Below, piece by piece: positions 1 to 8,381 of a DNA stretch of 64,000 nucleotides. The notes below the pieces were generated by a model, which saw only the letters and a program-made list of their open reading frames with translations, ran no database searches and was not told the DNA's origin. Numbering within the stretch: position 1 is the stretch's first letter; each line of letters starts with the position of its first letter. Where the stretch lies: positions 2,232,001 through 2,296,000 of the forward strand of contig NZ_CP039292.1 in NCBI RefSeq assembly GCF_004798665.1, read 5' to 3'. Source of the stretch: Actinomyces procaprae (GTDB lineage Bacteria; Actinomycetota; Actinomycetes; Actinomycetales; Actinomycetaceae). The translations under genes and the position numbers were made by a program.

Positions 1-1
1 G

Positions 2-151
2 GCTGGAGTCGCGGGTGGCGTGATCCTCGGCATCATCGTGGCCTTCATGCTCGCCACGGCCCGGCCCGCACGCTCGCAGGTGGCACAGCCGACCGCCCGC
101 GGCGGCCGCGCCGCCACCCCGGCTCCCGCGCCCGACGACGAGGCGCGGTAG
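2..151 (+). CDS. C-terminal end of a membrane protein (partial)
   Basis: The gene starts before the window; only the last 49 codons and a TAG stop are visible. The visible part is one hydrophobic, glycine-rich segment (AGGVILGIIVAFMLA) followed by a hydrophilic tail rich in Arg, Ala and Pro that ends in PDDEAR. This is the usual look of a final transmembrane helix with a short cytoplasmic tail. The frame is open from the window edge and runs in the same direction as valS. Function cannot be assigned from this fragment, and a chance open frame cannot be fully excluded. Confidence 0.5.
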   Translation, partial: AGVAGGVILGIIVAFMLATARPARSQVAQPTARGGRAATPAPAPDDEAR

Positions 152-213
152 CGGGCACGTCCAACGGCGCCCCTCGCGCTCTGCGGGTCACCGCTCGAGC
201 TCCGTGCGGATGG

Positions 214-717
214 TCAGGACTTGGACGGAGAGGGCTCGTAGAGGCGTTCATCACCGCCGGATGCGGGTGCGGTCGCCTCGGCCAGCATTAGCCAGGCCGA
301 GGCGAGCCGCGCCGCATCCGGCGCGACCATTACACGCAGACCCGTCGCCACGGCCTCTTCGTGTACCTCCCCCGGGTGCGCCTGGTCCAGCAGGAGCACC
401 GGGGCGGGGCGCCCCGGCGGGGCGTCGGCCTCGTGCCCGGTGAGCAGCCCCGGCGGGACGCCGTCGGCGTCGGCGATGAGAACTACAGTGTCCGCCCACC
501 GGTCCACCCACCAGTCCGCATCCGGGGCGGGCATCCGCACTCGCACGTCCATGCCCAGCCGCCGTAGCAGCGCGGCCGCCTCCATGACCATGGCGCGCAT
601 GCGCGTCGGCGCCTCCTCGCCCCCCGGCCACAGCACGTTGAAGGTGGATCGTGCACCACCGGCCGCGCGGGTCCCGGCGGAGTCACGCCGAGGGCACGCG
701 CTCCGCGTCTCGCTCAT
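214..717 (-). CDS. Hypothetical protein, 167 aa
   Basis: Family not recognised. The protein looks soluble with alternating alpha/beta character (DTVVLIADAD, APVLLLDQA, GLRVMVAPDAARLASAWLMLAE), no signal peptide, no membrane segment and no obvious catalytic motif. The start at 717 was chosen because GGGGAG lies a few bases upstream; an in-frame ATG at 735 would add six residues. It is divergent from valS, with about 240 bp between the two starts that should hold both promoters. The reverse strand is also open in places because of high GC, but the amino-acid composition here is balanced, which favours a real gene. Confidence 0.55.
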   Translation of the reverse strand: MSETRSACPRRDSAGTRAAGGARSTFNVLWPGGEEAPTRMRAMVMEAAALLRRLGMDVRVRMPAPDADWWVDRWADTVVLIADADGVPPGLLTGHEADAPPGRPAPVLLLDQAHPGEVHEEAVATGLRVMVAPDAARLASAWLMLAEATAPASGGDERLYEPSPSKS

Positions 718-955
718 GGGCCGCTCCCCCATCATTCAGGTACTCATGCGCTACGGCAGCGGCGATCGTGCTGCTGCGGCGCTCCATGCTGCCACCGGTT
801 CCCGAAGCAGCGAGCCCGACGTCGCCGTCGTCGCCCAGCTGAGGTGGTCTTGCATCCGGCTCGCAACCCAGGAGCATGCCCAGGTTGTCCACCTCACATG
901 CGATGAGACGGCGCCGGGAGAAGCAGGCCCGTCCCGCCGTGACAGAATCGGGGCC

Positions 956-3781
956 ATGTCTGAGTCCGCCGCCGAATCCGCTGCGCCAACACCTGCCGCC
1001 CCGGCACGGGGCCGCTTCCTGCCCTCCGAGCTCCACTCCCCCCGCGTGCCCGACAAGGTCAGCACCGACGGCCTGGAGGAGACCTGGAAGGAGCGCTGGG
1101 AGCAGGACGGCATCTACGCCTTCGACCGCAGCGCGCAGCGCCATGAGGTCTTCTCCATCGACACCCCGCCGCCGACCGTGTCAGGCTCCCTGCACGTGGG
1201 GCACGTGTTCTCCTACACCCATACCGACACGCTGGCGCGCTTTCACCGCATGCGCGGCAAGGCCGTGTTCTACCCCATGGGCTGGGACGACAACGGCCTG
1301 CCCACCGAGCGGCGAGTGCAGAACTACTTCGGGGTGCGCTGCGACCCCTCGCTGCCCTACGACCCGGACTTCACTCCCCCGCACACCGGCGGTGAGGGCA
1401 AGTCCATCAAGGCCCGCGACCAGGTGCCGATCTCACGCCGCAACTTCGTGGAGCTGTGCGAGCGCCTGACCGCCCTGGACGAGGCGCAGTTCGAGGCCCT
1501 GTGGCGCCACCTGGGGCTGAGCGTGGACTGGCGGCAGACCTACCAGACCATCGGCACGCGCGCACGCCAGGTCGCCCAGACGGCGTTCCTGCGCAACCTG
1601 GCACGCGGCGAGGCCTACCAGGCGCAGGCCCCCGGCCTGTGGGACGTCACCTTCGGCACCGCCGTCGCCCAGGCGGAGATCGAGTCGCGCGAGTACCCGG
1701 GCTTCTACCACCGCCTGGCCTTCCACGTCGTCGACCCCCAGGCGGCTGCCACCGCGGCCGCAGCGGGCGCGCCCATCGAAACCGGCCCGGGGGGCACCGC
1801 CGACGTGTGCATCGAGACCACCCGGCCGGAGCTGCTGGCGGCCTGCGTGGCCCTGGTGGCCCACCCCGACGACGAGCGCTACCAGCCCCTGTTCGGTACC
1901 ACCGTGGCCTCCCCCGTCTTCGGGGTGGAGGTTCCCGTCCTGCCGCACCCCGAGGCGGAGATGGACAAGGGCGCCGGCATCGCCATGTGCTGCACCTTCG
2001 GCGACACCACCGACATCGACTGGTGGCGCGACCTGAACCTGCCGCTGCGCGCCATCCTGCGCAAGGACGGGCGCATCGAGACCGAGACGCCCGCGTGGAT
2101 CACCACCGAGGCGGGTCGGCGGGCCTATGCGGACATGGCGGGCAAGACCACCTACTCCGCCCGCCAGGTGATGGTGGAGGCGCTGACCGCCTCCGGCGAG
2201 ATGCGCGGGGAGCCCACCAAGACGGTGCGGCAGACGAACTTCTTCGAGAAGGGCGACAAGCCGCTGGAGATCGTCACCTCGCGCCAGTGGTACATCCGCA
2301 ACGGCGGCAAGGCCTGGACCAACCCGGCCTCCGGCAAGGACTTGGCCGACGAGCTGCTCGAGCGCGGCAAGGAGCTGAGTTTCTTCCCCGACTTCATGCG
2401 GGTGCGCTACGAGAACTGGGTGGGGGGCCTGAACAACGACTGGCTGATCTCCCGCCAGCGCTTCTTCGGCGTACCCTTCCCGCTGTGGTACCGGGTGGGT
2501 GAGGACGGCGAGGTGGACTACGACGCCGTCATCACCCCCGAGGAGTCCGCCCTGCCGGTGGACCCCTCCACCGACGTGCCCGTCGGCTACACCGAGGAGC
2601 AGCGGGGCAAGCCCGGCGGCTTCGTCGGCGAGCTGGACATCATGGACACCTGGGCCACCTCCTCCCTGTCGCCGCAGCTGGCATCGGGCTGGCTGACCGA
2701 CGAGGACCTGTTCGGCCGTGTCTACCCAATGGACCTGCGCCCCCAGGGGCAGGACATCATCCGCACCTGGCTGTTCACCTCCGTGGTCCGCGCGAACCTG
2801 GAGTTCGGCGCCCTGCCGTGGGCGAACGCGGGACTGTCGGGCTGGATCCTGGACTCCGACCACAAGAAGATGTCCAAGTCCAAGGGCAATGTGGTCACCC
2901 CCATGGGACTGCTGGAGAAGTACGGCTCCGACGCCGTGCGCTACTGGGCGGCCTCCGCTCGCCTGGGCCTGGACGCCGCCTTCGAGGAGACGCAGATCAA
3001 GATCGGTCGCCGCCTGGCCATCAAGCTGCTCAACGCCTCCAAGTTCGCGCTGTCCATGGGCATCCCGTGGGACGCCGATGCGGCCACCAAGGCGGCGGCG
3101 CCGGCTCCGAGCCTGGACGCCGCGCAGGTCACCGAACCCATTGACCGGGCCGTACTTGCGGCCCTGGCGGATGTGGTCGACGCGGCCACCGCCGCCTTCG
3201 AGGGCTTCGAGCACTCCCGCGCGCTGGAGGCGACCGAGTCGCTGTTCTGGACCTTCTGCGACGACTACATCGAGCTGGTCAAGGACCGCGCCAACGACGC
3301 GGGCGCCAACCACGACCCGGCCGCGGTGCGCAGCGCCCGCACCTCCCTGGCCATCGCCGTGGACACCTTCGTGCGCCTGTTCGCCCCGTTCCTGCCCTTC
3401 GCCGCCGAGGAGGTGTGGAGCTGGTACCGCACCGGCTCGGTGCACCGGGCGTCCTGGCCCGTGGCGGAACCGCTGCGTGAGGCGGCCGGCGATGCCGACG
3501 CCGAGCTCGTGGCCCGTGCGGGCGCCGCCCTGGCGGCTCTGCGCAAGGTCAAGTCCGAGGCCAAGACCAGCCAGAAGACCCCGATCCTGGCGGTGACGCT
3601 GGCGGTTTCGGAACAGGCCGCTCCCGCCGTCGAGCTGGTGCGCGCCGACCTGGTGGAGGCCGCCAAGGTGACCGGCGAGCTCACGCTCGCCCCGTCCGCG
3701 GATGCCGCCGATGCCCCGGCGGTGCAGGTGGTCGAGGTAGAGCTCGGCGAGCCCCCGGCCAAGCCCGCCAAGCGGGGCTGA
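956..3781 (+). CDS. valS: Valine--tRNA ligase
   Basis: Class I aminoacyl-tRNA synthetase that charges tRNA-Val with valine in the cytoplasm; 941 aa, within the family range. The HIGH signature appears as HVGH at residues 80-83 (preceded by PPPTVSGSL) and the KMSKS loop is at 638-642 (DHKKMSKSKGN). The editing (CP1) domain lies between them, with a threonine-rich TTRPELL segment and an aspartate-bearing DTTDIDWW segment. The C-terminal third is the helical anticodon-binding domain followed by a short lysine/alanine-rich tail. The ATG at 956 was chosen because it is the natural N-terminus (MSESAAES) before the first conserved block; the same frame stays open upstream to 440, but that part is unlike protein. 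A perfect hairpin follows the stop. Confidence 0.96.
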   Translation: MSESAAESAAPTPAAPARGRFLPSELHSPRVPDKVSTDGLEETWKERWEQDGIYAFDRSAQRHEVFSIDTPPPTVSGSLHVGHVFSYTHTDTLARFHRMRGKAVFYPMGWDDNGLPTERRVQNYFGVRCDPSLPYDPDFTPPHTGGEGKSIKARDQVPISRRNFVELCERLTALDEAQFEALWRHLGLSVDWRQTYQTIGTRARQVAQTAFLRNLARGEAYQAQAPGLWDVTFGTAVAQAEIESREYPGFYHRLAFHVVDPQAAATAAAAGAPIETGPGGTADVCIETTRPELLAACVALVAHPDDERYQPLFGTTVASPVFGVEVPVLPHPEAEMDKGAGIAMCCTFGDTTDIDWWRDLNLPLRAILRKDGRIETETPAWITTEAGRRAYADMAGKTTYSARQVMVEALTASGEMRGEPTKTVRQTNFFEKGDKPLEIVTSRQWYIRNGGKAWTNPASGKDLADELLERGKELSFFPDFMRVRYENWVGGLNNDWLISRQRFFGVPFPLWYRVGEDGEVDYDAVITPEESALPVDPSTDVPVGYTEEQRGKPGGFVGELDIMDTWATSSLSPQLASGWLTDEDLFGRVYPMDLRPQGQDIIRTWLFTSVVRANLEFGALPWANAGLSGWILDSDHKKMSKSKGNVVTPMGLLEKYGSDAVRYWAASARLGLDAAFEETQIKIGRRLAIKLLNASKFALSMGIPWDADAATKAAAPAPSLDAAQVTEPIDRAVLAALADVVDAATAAFEGFEHSRALEATESLFWTFCDDYIELVKDRANDAGANHDPAAVRSARTSLAIAVDTFVRLFAPFLPFAAEEVWSWYRTGSVHRASWPVAEPLREAAGDADAELVARAGAALAALRKVKSEAKTSQKTPILAVTLAVSEQAAPAVELVRADLVEAAKVTGELTLAPSADAADAPAVQVVEVELGEPPAKPAKRG

Positions 3782-3800
3782 CAAGCAGGTCGACCACCGC

Positions 3801-3818
3801 GGGCCGCTGGAGCGGCCC
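3801..3818 (+). terminator. Hairpin after valS
   Basis: GGGCCGC and GCGGCCC form a perfect 7-bp stem with the 4-nt loop TGGA, starting 20 nt after the valS stop codon. There is no T-tract, so it is a terminator-like hairpin of the type common in high-GC actinobacteria rather than a classical intrinsic terminator. Confidence 0.5.
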
Positions 3819-3993
3819 AGCCAGACACAAGGCACAGCCCGGCCCGCCGTGCACGGTTGCCCCCGCGCCCGGCGGGTCGGTGTGTGCGCTCGGCCCCGGC
3901 GACGCCTCCGGCGCTTGCTCCCCGCGCCCGGCGGGCCGGCGTCCGCTTCACACCAGCTGCCACACCCCGGCCGCGAATTCCTGGCTCCTCCGG

Positions 3994-4260
3994 TTTGAGA
4001 GCGTGGTGTCCGGCCGAGGCGACGAGGTCGTTCTCGGGTTGGTTGGGTCGTCCTCGGGCCGGCGGGAAGGTTGTGGATGAGGATCATCTGCGACGCCACC
4101 TCCCCGTCTGCAACGCCACTTCGGGGTTAACAACGCCAGTTAACCGTCTGCTGCAGGCCCCAGAGGTATACAGCAGACCGTTAAGTAGCGTTGTTAACGT
4201 CCAACCGGCGCAGCAGACACCCCAGCACACCCCCATAGCCACCACACCCCACGCCGGAAG
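3994..4260 (+). repeat. Iteron-hairpin element A
   Basis: First of five related non-coding elements. The left end (from TTTGAGAGCGTGGTG) is followed by a G-rich module with GGTCGTNCTCGGG repeats. Then come three contiguous 20-bp units at 4091-4150 fitting nACGCCnnTTnGGnnTnnnC to varying degrees, a central palindrome, and two units in inverted orientation. The palindrome has 28-nt arms at 4126-4153 and 4171-4198 matching at 25 of 28 positions. The right end at 4239-4260 (CCACCACACCCC...GGAAG) is the approximate reverse complement of the left ends of sister elements. Positions 4108-4220 match 12038-12150 in inverse orientation at 107 of 113 bases. The 3782-4409 gap holds no convincing gene; besides this element it contains the valS hairpin. 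Confidence 0.8.
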
Positions 4261-4409
4261 CACCGCAACAGGCCCTCGGCCTGAACCGCACCTGACCTGC
4301 GGGATCGGGAACCGGCCACGCGGTATGGTGAGGGAAACATCACCAGGACCGGAACGCGCGAGCACAGCTCCGCACCATCGCGCAACGCCGGTCGAGGAAG
4401 AAGAGGATC

Positions 4410-6317
4410 ATGACCTCAGGCTCAGCGGATTCTGGATCTGCCGCACCGGAGGCGGCCGCCGCGGCCGACTCCCCCGGCACTCCGACGGCGGGCGCCCTCC
4501 AGTGGCAGGCCCCCACCCTCATTCGCATTGATGAGCGCACCACGATTCCCTCGTTGCTGCAGGCCAGGGTGCGGCGCTCCGCCGCGCGCCCGCTGATCGC
4601 CCGCAAGCAGGAGTTCGGCGAGGCCTGGCAGACCGTCACCGCGCAAGAGTTCTATGACGATGTGTGCTCGGTTGCCGCCGGCCTGATCGGCAAGGGGCTT
4701 CAGCCGGGCGCACGGGTGGCGATCATGTCACGCACCCGCTACGAGTGGACGCTGCTGGACTTCGCCTGCTGGGCGGCGGCGCTCGTGCCCGTACCCATCT
4801 ACGAGACCAGCTCCGCGGAGCAGATCGCCTACGTGCTGGCCGATTCCAAGGCCCGCTTGGTGGTCACGGAGTCCATCACCACCGCGGAGCTGGTGCGTGC
4901 CGCCGCGGCCTCACTGGATCGGCCCGAGCCCGAGGTGCTGTCGCTGGACACCGGCGCCCTGCACGCGATCACCGAGGCCGGACGCGGAGTGACCGCCGAG
5001 CAGGTGGCCGTGCGCACGGCCTCCCTGACCACCGCATCGACCTCCACCATCGTGTACACCTCCGGCACCACCGGCTCCCCCAAGGGCACGGTGCTGTCCC
5101 ACGGGAACTTCACCGACCTGTGCTCGAACGCGCACCTGTGGATGCCGGAGATCGCCATGGGACGCGACTCGCGGCTGCTGCTGTTCCTGCCCCTGGCACA
5201 TGTCTTCGCCCGCTTCCTGGAGGTCTTCCAGATCTCCGGGGAGGGCATCATCGGGCACGTGCCCGACACCAAGAACCTGCTGTCGGACCTGGCCTCGTTC
5301 CGCCCCTCCTACCTGCTGGTGGTGCCCCGGGTCCTGGAGAAGATCTACAACTCCGCCGATGCGCGGGCGGGCAATGGCGGAGCGCGGCGGCTCTTCCGCT
5401 GGGCGGCGCGGGTCGCCGTCGACTACTCCCGGGCGCAGGACACCCCGGCTGGGCCGTCCCGTGCCCTGCGCGCGCAGCGGGCTGTGGCCGACCGGCTGGT
5501 CTACCGGCGGATCCGCGCCCTGGTGGGTGACAACGCCGACTGGATCATCTCCGGCGGGGCGCCGCTGTCGCCACGCCTGGCCCACTTCTACCGGGGCCTG
5601 GGTATTCCAGTGCTGGAGGGCTACGGGCTTACCGAGACAGTCGGCCCGATCTCGGTGAACACGCCACGGCTGACGAAGATCGGCACCGTCGGACCGCCAC
5701 TGCCGCCGATGGCGGTGCGGATCTCCGCCGACGGAGAGATCATGCTCAAGGGGCCGTCCGTGTTCCAGGGCTACCATGACGACCCTGCCGCGACGGCGGC
5801 CGCCTTCACCGATGACGGCTGGTTCCGCACCGGCGACCTGGGCTCACTGGACCGGGACGGCTACGTCACCATCACCGGCCGCGCCAAGGACGTGATCGTC
5901 ACCGCCGGTGGCAAGAATGTCTCCCCCGCCCCGCTGGAGGACTCGCTGCGCGGCCACCCGCTGATCAGCCAGGTGGTGGTAGTCGGTGAGCAGCGCCCGT
6001 TCGTGTCCGCCCTGATCACGCTCGACGCCGAGATGCTGCCGTCCTGGCTGCGCGCCCACGGCCTGGGGCCCATGACCGTGTCCGAGGCCGCCTCGGACCC
6101 GCAGGTCCTGGCGGCCTTGGACCGAGCCGTTCAGCGCGCCAACACGCACGTGTCCCGGGCCGAGTCGATCCGCAAGATCCGGGTGCTCAAGGTCGACTTC
6201 ACGGAGGCCAACGGCCTGCTGACCCCATCGCTGAAGGTACGGCGCGGGGTGGCGCTGGAGCGCTTCGCGGCGGACATCGATGACCTGTACGGCGGGCCCA
6301 CCGGAGTGCAGTCATGA
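4410..6317 (+). CDS. Long-chain acyl-CoA synthetase (AMP-forming), paralogue 1
   Basis: 635-aa member of the adenylate-forming family, closest in style to FadD15-type long-chain fatty acyl-CoA ligases. It would activate a carboxylic acid with ATP to an acyl-AMP and pass it to CoA. The P-loop-like motif YTSGTTGSPKG is at 216-226; GYGLTE and the hinge-region GWFRTGD motif follow. The C-terminal block LLTPSLKVRR carries the expected catalytic lysine. There is no signal peptide or membrane helix. An A/G-rich stretch (GGAAGAAGAGG) precedes the ATG. It is the first of three consecutive paralogues; a 156-bp gap with a small dyad separates it from the second. The chain-length preference of the three cannot be read from sequence. 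Confidence 0.9.
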   Translation: MTSGSADSGSAAPEAAAAADSPGTPTAGALQWQAPTLIRIDERTTIPSLLQARVRRSAARPLIARKQEFGEAWQTVTAQEFYDDVCSVAAGLIGKGLQPGARVAIMSRTRYEWTLLDFACWAAALVPVPIYETSSAEQIAYVLADSKARLVVTESITTAELVRAAAASLDRPEPEVLSLDTGALHAITEAGRGVTAEQVAVRTASLTTASTSTIVYTSGTTGSPKGTVLSHGNFTDLCSNAHLWMPEIAMGRDSRLLLFLPLAHVFARFLEVFQISGEGIIGHVPDTKNLLSDLASFRPSYLLVVPRVLEKIYNSADARAGNGGARRLFRWAARVAVDYSRAQDTPAGPSRALRAQRAVADRLVYRRIRALVGDNADWIISGGAPLSPRLAHFYRGLGIPVLEGYGLTETVGPISVNTPRLTKIGTVGPPLPPMAVRISADGEIMLKGPSVFQGYHDDPAATAAAFTDDGWFRTGDLGSLDRDGYVTITGRAKDVIVTAGGKNVSPAPLEDSLRGHPLISQVVVVGEQRPFVSALITLDAEMLPSWLRAHGLGPMTVSEAASDPQVLAALDRAVQRANTHVSRAESIRKIRVLKVDFTEANGLLTPSLKVRRGVALERFAADIDDLYGGPTGVQS

Positions 6318-6390
6318 CATACCCGTGAACCGTCCGGGCGCGGCGCCGGAGCGCACGTCGGCGGCGAGTGCCCCACCCCCAACCTGCCGG

Positions 6391-6407
6391 TTGGAGGATT
6401 TCTCCAA
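6391..6407. promoter_or_regulatory. Perfect 17-bp dyad upstream of second acyl-CoA ligase
   Basis: TTGGAG and CTCCAA form a perfect 6-bp inverted repeat around GATTT, within the 156-bp gap before the gene starting at 6474. Size and position suit a repressor operator. No regulator gene is adjacent, and it could also be a short RNA hairpin. Confidence 0.35.
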
Positions 6408-6473
6408 CACCCATTGCCGGTTTCGTCGCTCCGATCCGCGCCCAACCGACCCACTACCTGAAAGAATGATGCA

Positions 6474-8381
6474 GTGGCCCAACAGTCTTCCGCACCCATG
6501 TCCATAGGCATCCCCTCCGAGGCGGGCAGTCCCGCCGTCGTCGACGGCGCCGCCGTCAGCCCCCTGGTCAGGGAGCCGGAGTCGGACTGGACCGTCCCCT
6601 GGCTGCTGGCCGACCGCATCTCCCGCTTGCCCGACGCCACCCTGATCGAGCGCAAGACTCAGCTGGGGAACTCATGGGTGAAGGTGACCGCGCGCGCCTT
6701 CGGGGACGACGTCGTCCGGGTCGCCTCCGGTCTGATCGGGCTGGGGCTCCAGGTCGGCCAGTCGGTGGGCATCATGGCGCACACCTCTTACGAGTGGACG
6801 CTGCTGGACATGGCCATCGCCCGCGCGGGACTGGTGTCCGTACCCATCTATGAGACGGACTCCGCCGAGCAGGTGGAGTGGATTCTGACCGACGCCGACG
6901 TCCGGCTCGTGGTTACCGAGAGCGCCGTCCTGGCTGAGCTCGTGAGAGGTGCGGCCGAGCGCGTGGCCGCCGCCTCCCAGGCGCCCGCCGTGAAGGTGCT
7001 CTCCCTGGACCATGACGCCATCGCCGTGATCAGTGAGGCGGGCCGGGATGTGAGCCGGGACGAGCTCGAGGCCCGCTCCGCCTCCCTGACCTGCGATGAC
7101 GTGTACTCCATCATCTACACCTCCGGCACCACCGGTCGTCCCAAGGGCGTGGAGATCACCCACCGGCAGGCCGCCGGCCTGGGGTGGAACGGGGTGCGCT
7201 GGATCCCGGAGCTGCTCAACTCCCCCGACACCCGGCTGCTACTGTTCCTGCCCTTGGCGCACGCCTACGCCCGCTTCCTGCAGCTGCTGGCGATTGCCGG
7301 CAACGGCGTGCTCGGCCACACTCCCAACGTCAAGACGCTGCTACCGGATCTGAAGGGCTTCGCGCCCTCCTACGTGCTGGCGGTGCCCCGCGTGCTGGAG
7401 AAGATCTACAACGCCGCCGACGCCAAGGCCGGCTCCGGCGCCAAGCTGCGGACCTTCCGCTGGGCGGCGAAGGTGGCGATCTCCTACTCCCGGGCCCTGG
7501 ATACCCCGGAGGGACCCTCCCGGCAGCTGCGGGCCGCCCACGCGCTGGCCGACCGCCTGGTCTACCGCACGATCCGCTCGCTGCTGGGCCCCAACGCCCG
7601 CTACGCGATCTCCGGCGGGGGGCCACTCGGTGAGCGGCTCGGCCACTTCTACCGGGGCATCGGCCTGGTCATCCTGGAGGGCTACGGGCTCACCGAGACC
7701 ATCGGCCCCACCGCCGTCAACCTGGACATCCTCAACAAGATCGGCACCGTGGGCCCGCCCGTGTGCGGCAACCGGGTGCGGGTCGGGGAGGACGGCGAGC
7801 TGGAGGTCACCGGCCTGGGCGTGTTTACGCGCTATCACAACAACCCCGAGGCCACCGCGGAGGCCTTCACCCCCGACGGCTGGTTCCGCACCGGTGACAT
7901 CGGCTCCGTGGATGCCGACGGCTGGGTGCGGATCACGGGGCGTAAGAAGGAGCTGATCGTCACCGCCGGCGGCAAGAACGTGGCCCCCAACATCCTGGAG
8001 GACCGGCTGCGCGGGCACCCGCTGGTCAGCCAGGTGCTGGTGATCGGCGACGGCGAGCCCTTCATCTCCGCCCTGGTCACCCTGGACAAGGAGATGCTCC
8101 CCCAGTGGCTGGCCAACCACAACCTGCCAGAGATGGACGTCATCGAGGCCTCCACCCACCCACAGGTGCTGGCCGCCCTGGACCGGGCGGTGGCACGCAC
8201 CAACCGGGCGGTGTCCCGCGCGGAGTCGATCCGCACCTACCGTGTGCTCACCTCCGACTTCACCGAGGCCAACGGGCTGCTCACGCCGTCGCTGAAGGTT
8301 AAGCGCAGCCTGGTGATGGAGACCTATGCGGACACCATCGCCGAGATCTACTCCACCACTAAGAAGGGGCCGCAGGAGTGA
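6474..8381 (+). CDS. Long-chain acyl-CoA synthetase (AMP-forming), paralogue 2
   Basis: 635-aa adenylate-forming ligase, strongly similar along its whole length to its two neighbours. YTSGTTGRPKG is at 215-225; GYGLTETIGP, DGWFRTGDIG, the ITGRKKELIVTAGGKNV block and the C-terminal LLTPSLKVKR lysine block are all present, so it should be active. The GTG at 6474 gives the N-terminus MAQQSSAP; an ATG at 6498 is an alternative and neither has a strong ribosome-binding site. Its TGA overlaps the GTG of the third paralogue (GTGA), so the two are almost certainly co-translated. Predicted location is the cytoplasm or inner membrane surface. Confidence 0.9.
   Translation: MAQQSSAPMSIGIPSEAGSPAVVDGAAVSPLVREPESDWTVPWLLADRISRLPDATLIERKTQLGNSWVKVTARAFGDDVVRVASGLIGLGLQVGQSVGIMAHTSYEWTLLDMAIARAGLVSVPIYETDSAEQVEWILTDADVRLVVTESAVLAELVRGAAERVAAASQAPAVKVLSLDHDAIAVISEAGRDVSRDELEARSASLTCDDVYSIIYTSGTTGRPKGVEITHRQAAGLGWNGVRWIPELLNSPDTRLLLFLPLAHAYARFLQLLAIAGNGVLGHTPNVKTLLPDLKGFAPSYVLAVPRVLEKIYNAADAKAGSGAKLRTFRWAAKVAISYSRALDTPEGPSRQLRAAHALADRLVYRTIRSLLGPNARYAISGGGPLGERLGHFYRGIGLVILEGYGLTETIGPTAVNLDILNKIGTVGPPVCGNRVRVGEDGELEVTGLGVFTRYHNNPEATAEAFTPDGWFRTGDIGSVDADGWVRITGRKKELIVTAGGKNVAPNILEDRLRGHPLVSQVLVIGDGEPFISALVTLDKEMLPQWLANHNLPEMDVIEASTHPQVLAALDRAVARTNRAVSRAESIRTYRVLTSDFTEANGLLTPSLKVKRSLVMETYADTIAEIYSTTKKGPQE

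Noticed and set aside
718..955. T-box leader upstream of valS
   Set aside because: No T-box consensus (AGGGTGGNACCGCG-type) or specifier-bearing stem was seen in the 240-bp region.
1433..4099. Very long open frame opposite valS, and similar ones opposite clpX, miaA-dapF, miaB-ndh, ftsK, the symporters and the helicase
   Set aside because: They mirror the codon structure of the real genes in GC-rich DNA, have low-complexity Gly/Arg/His/Gln-rich products and match no family.
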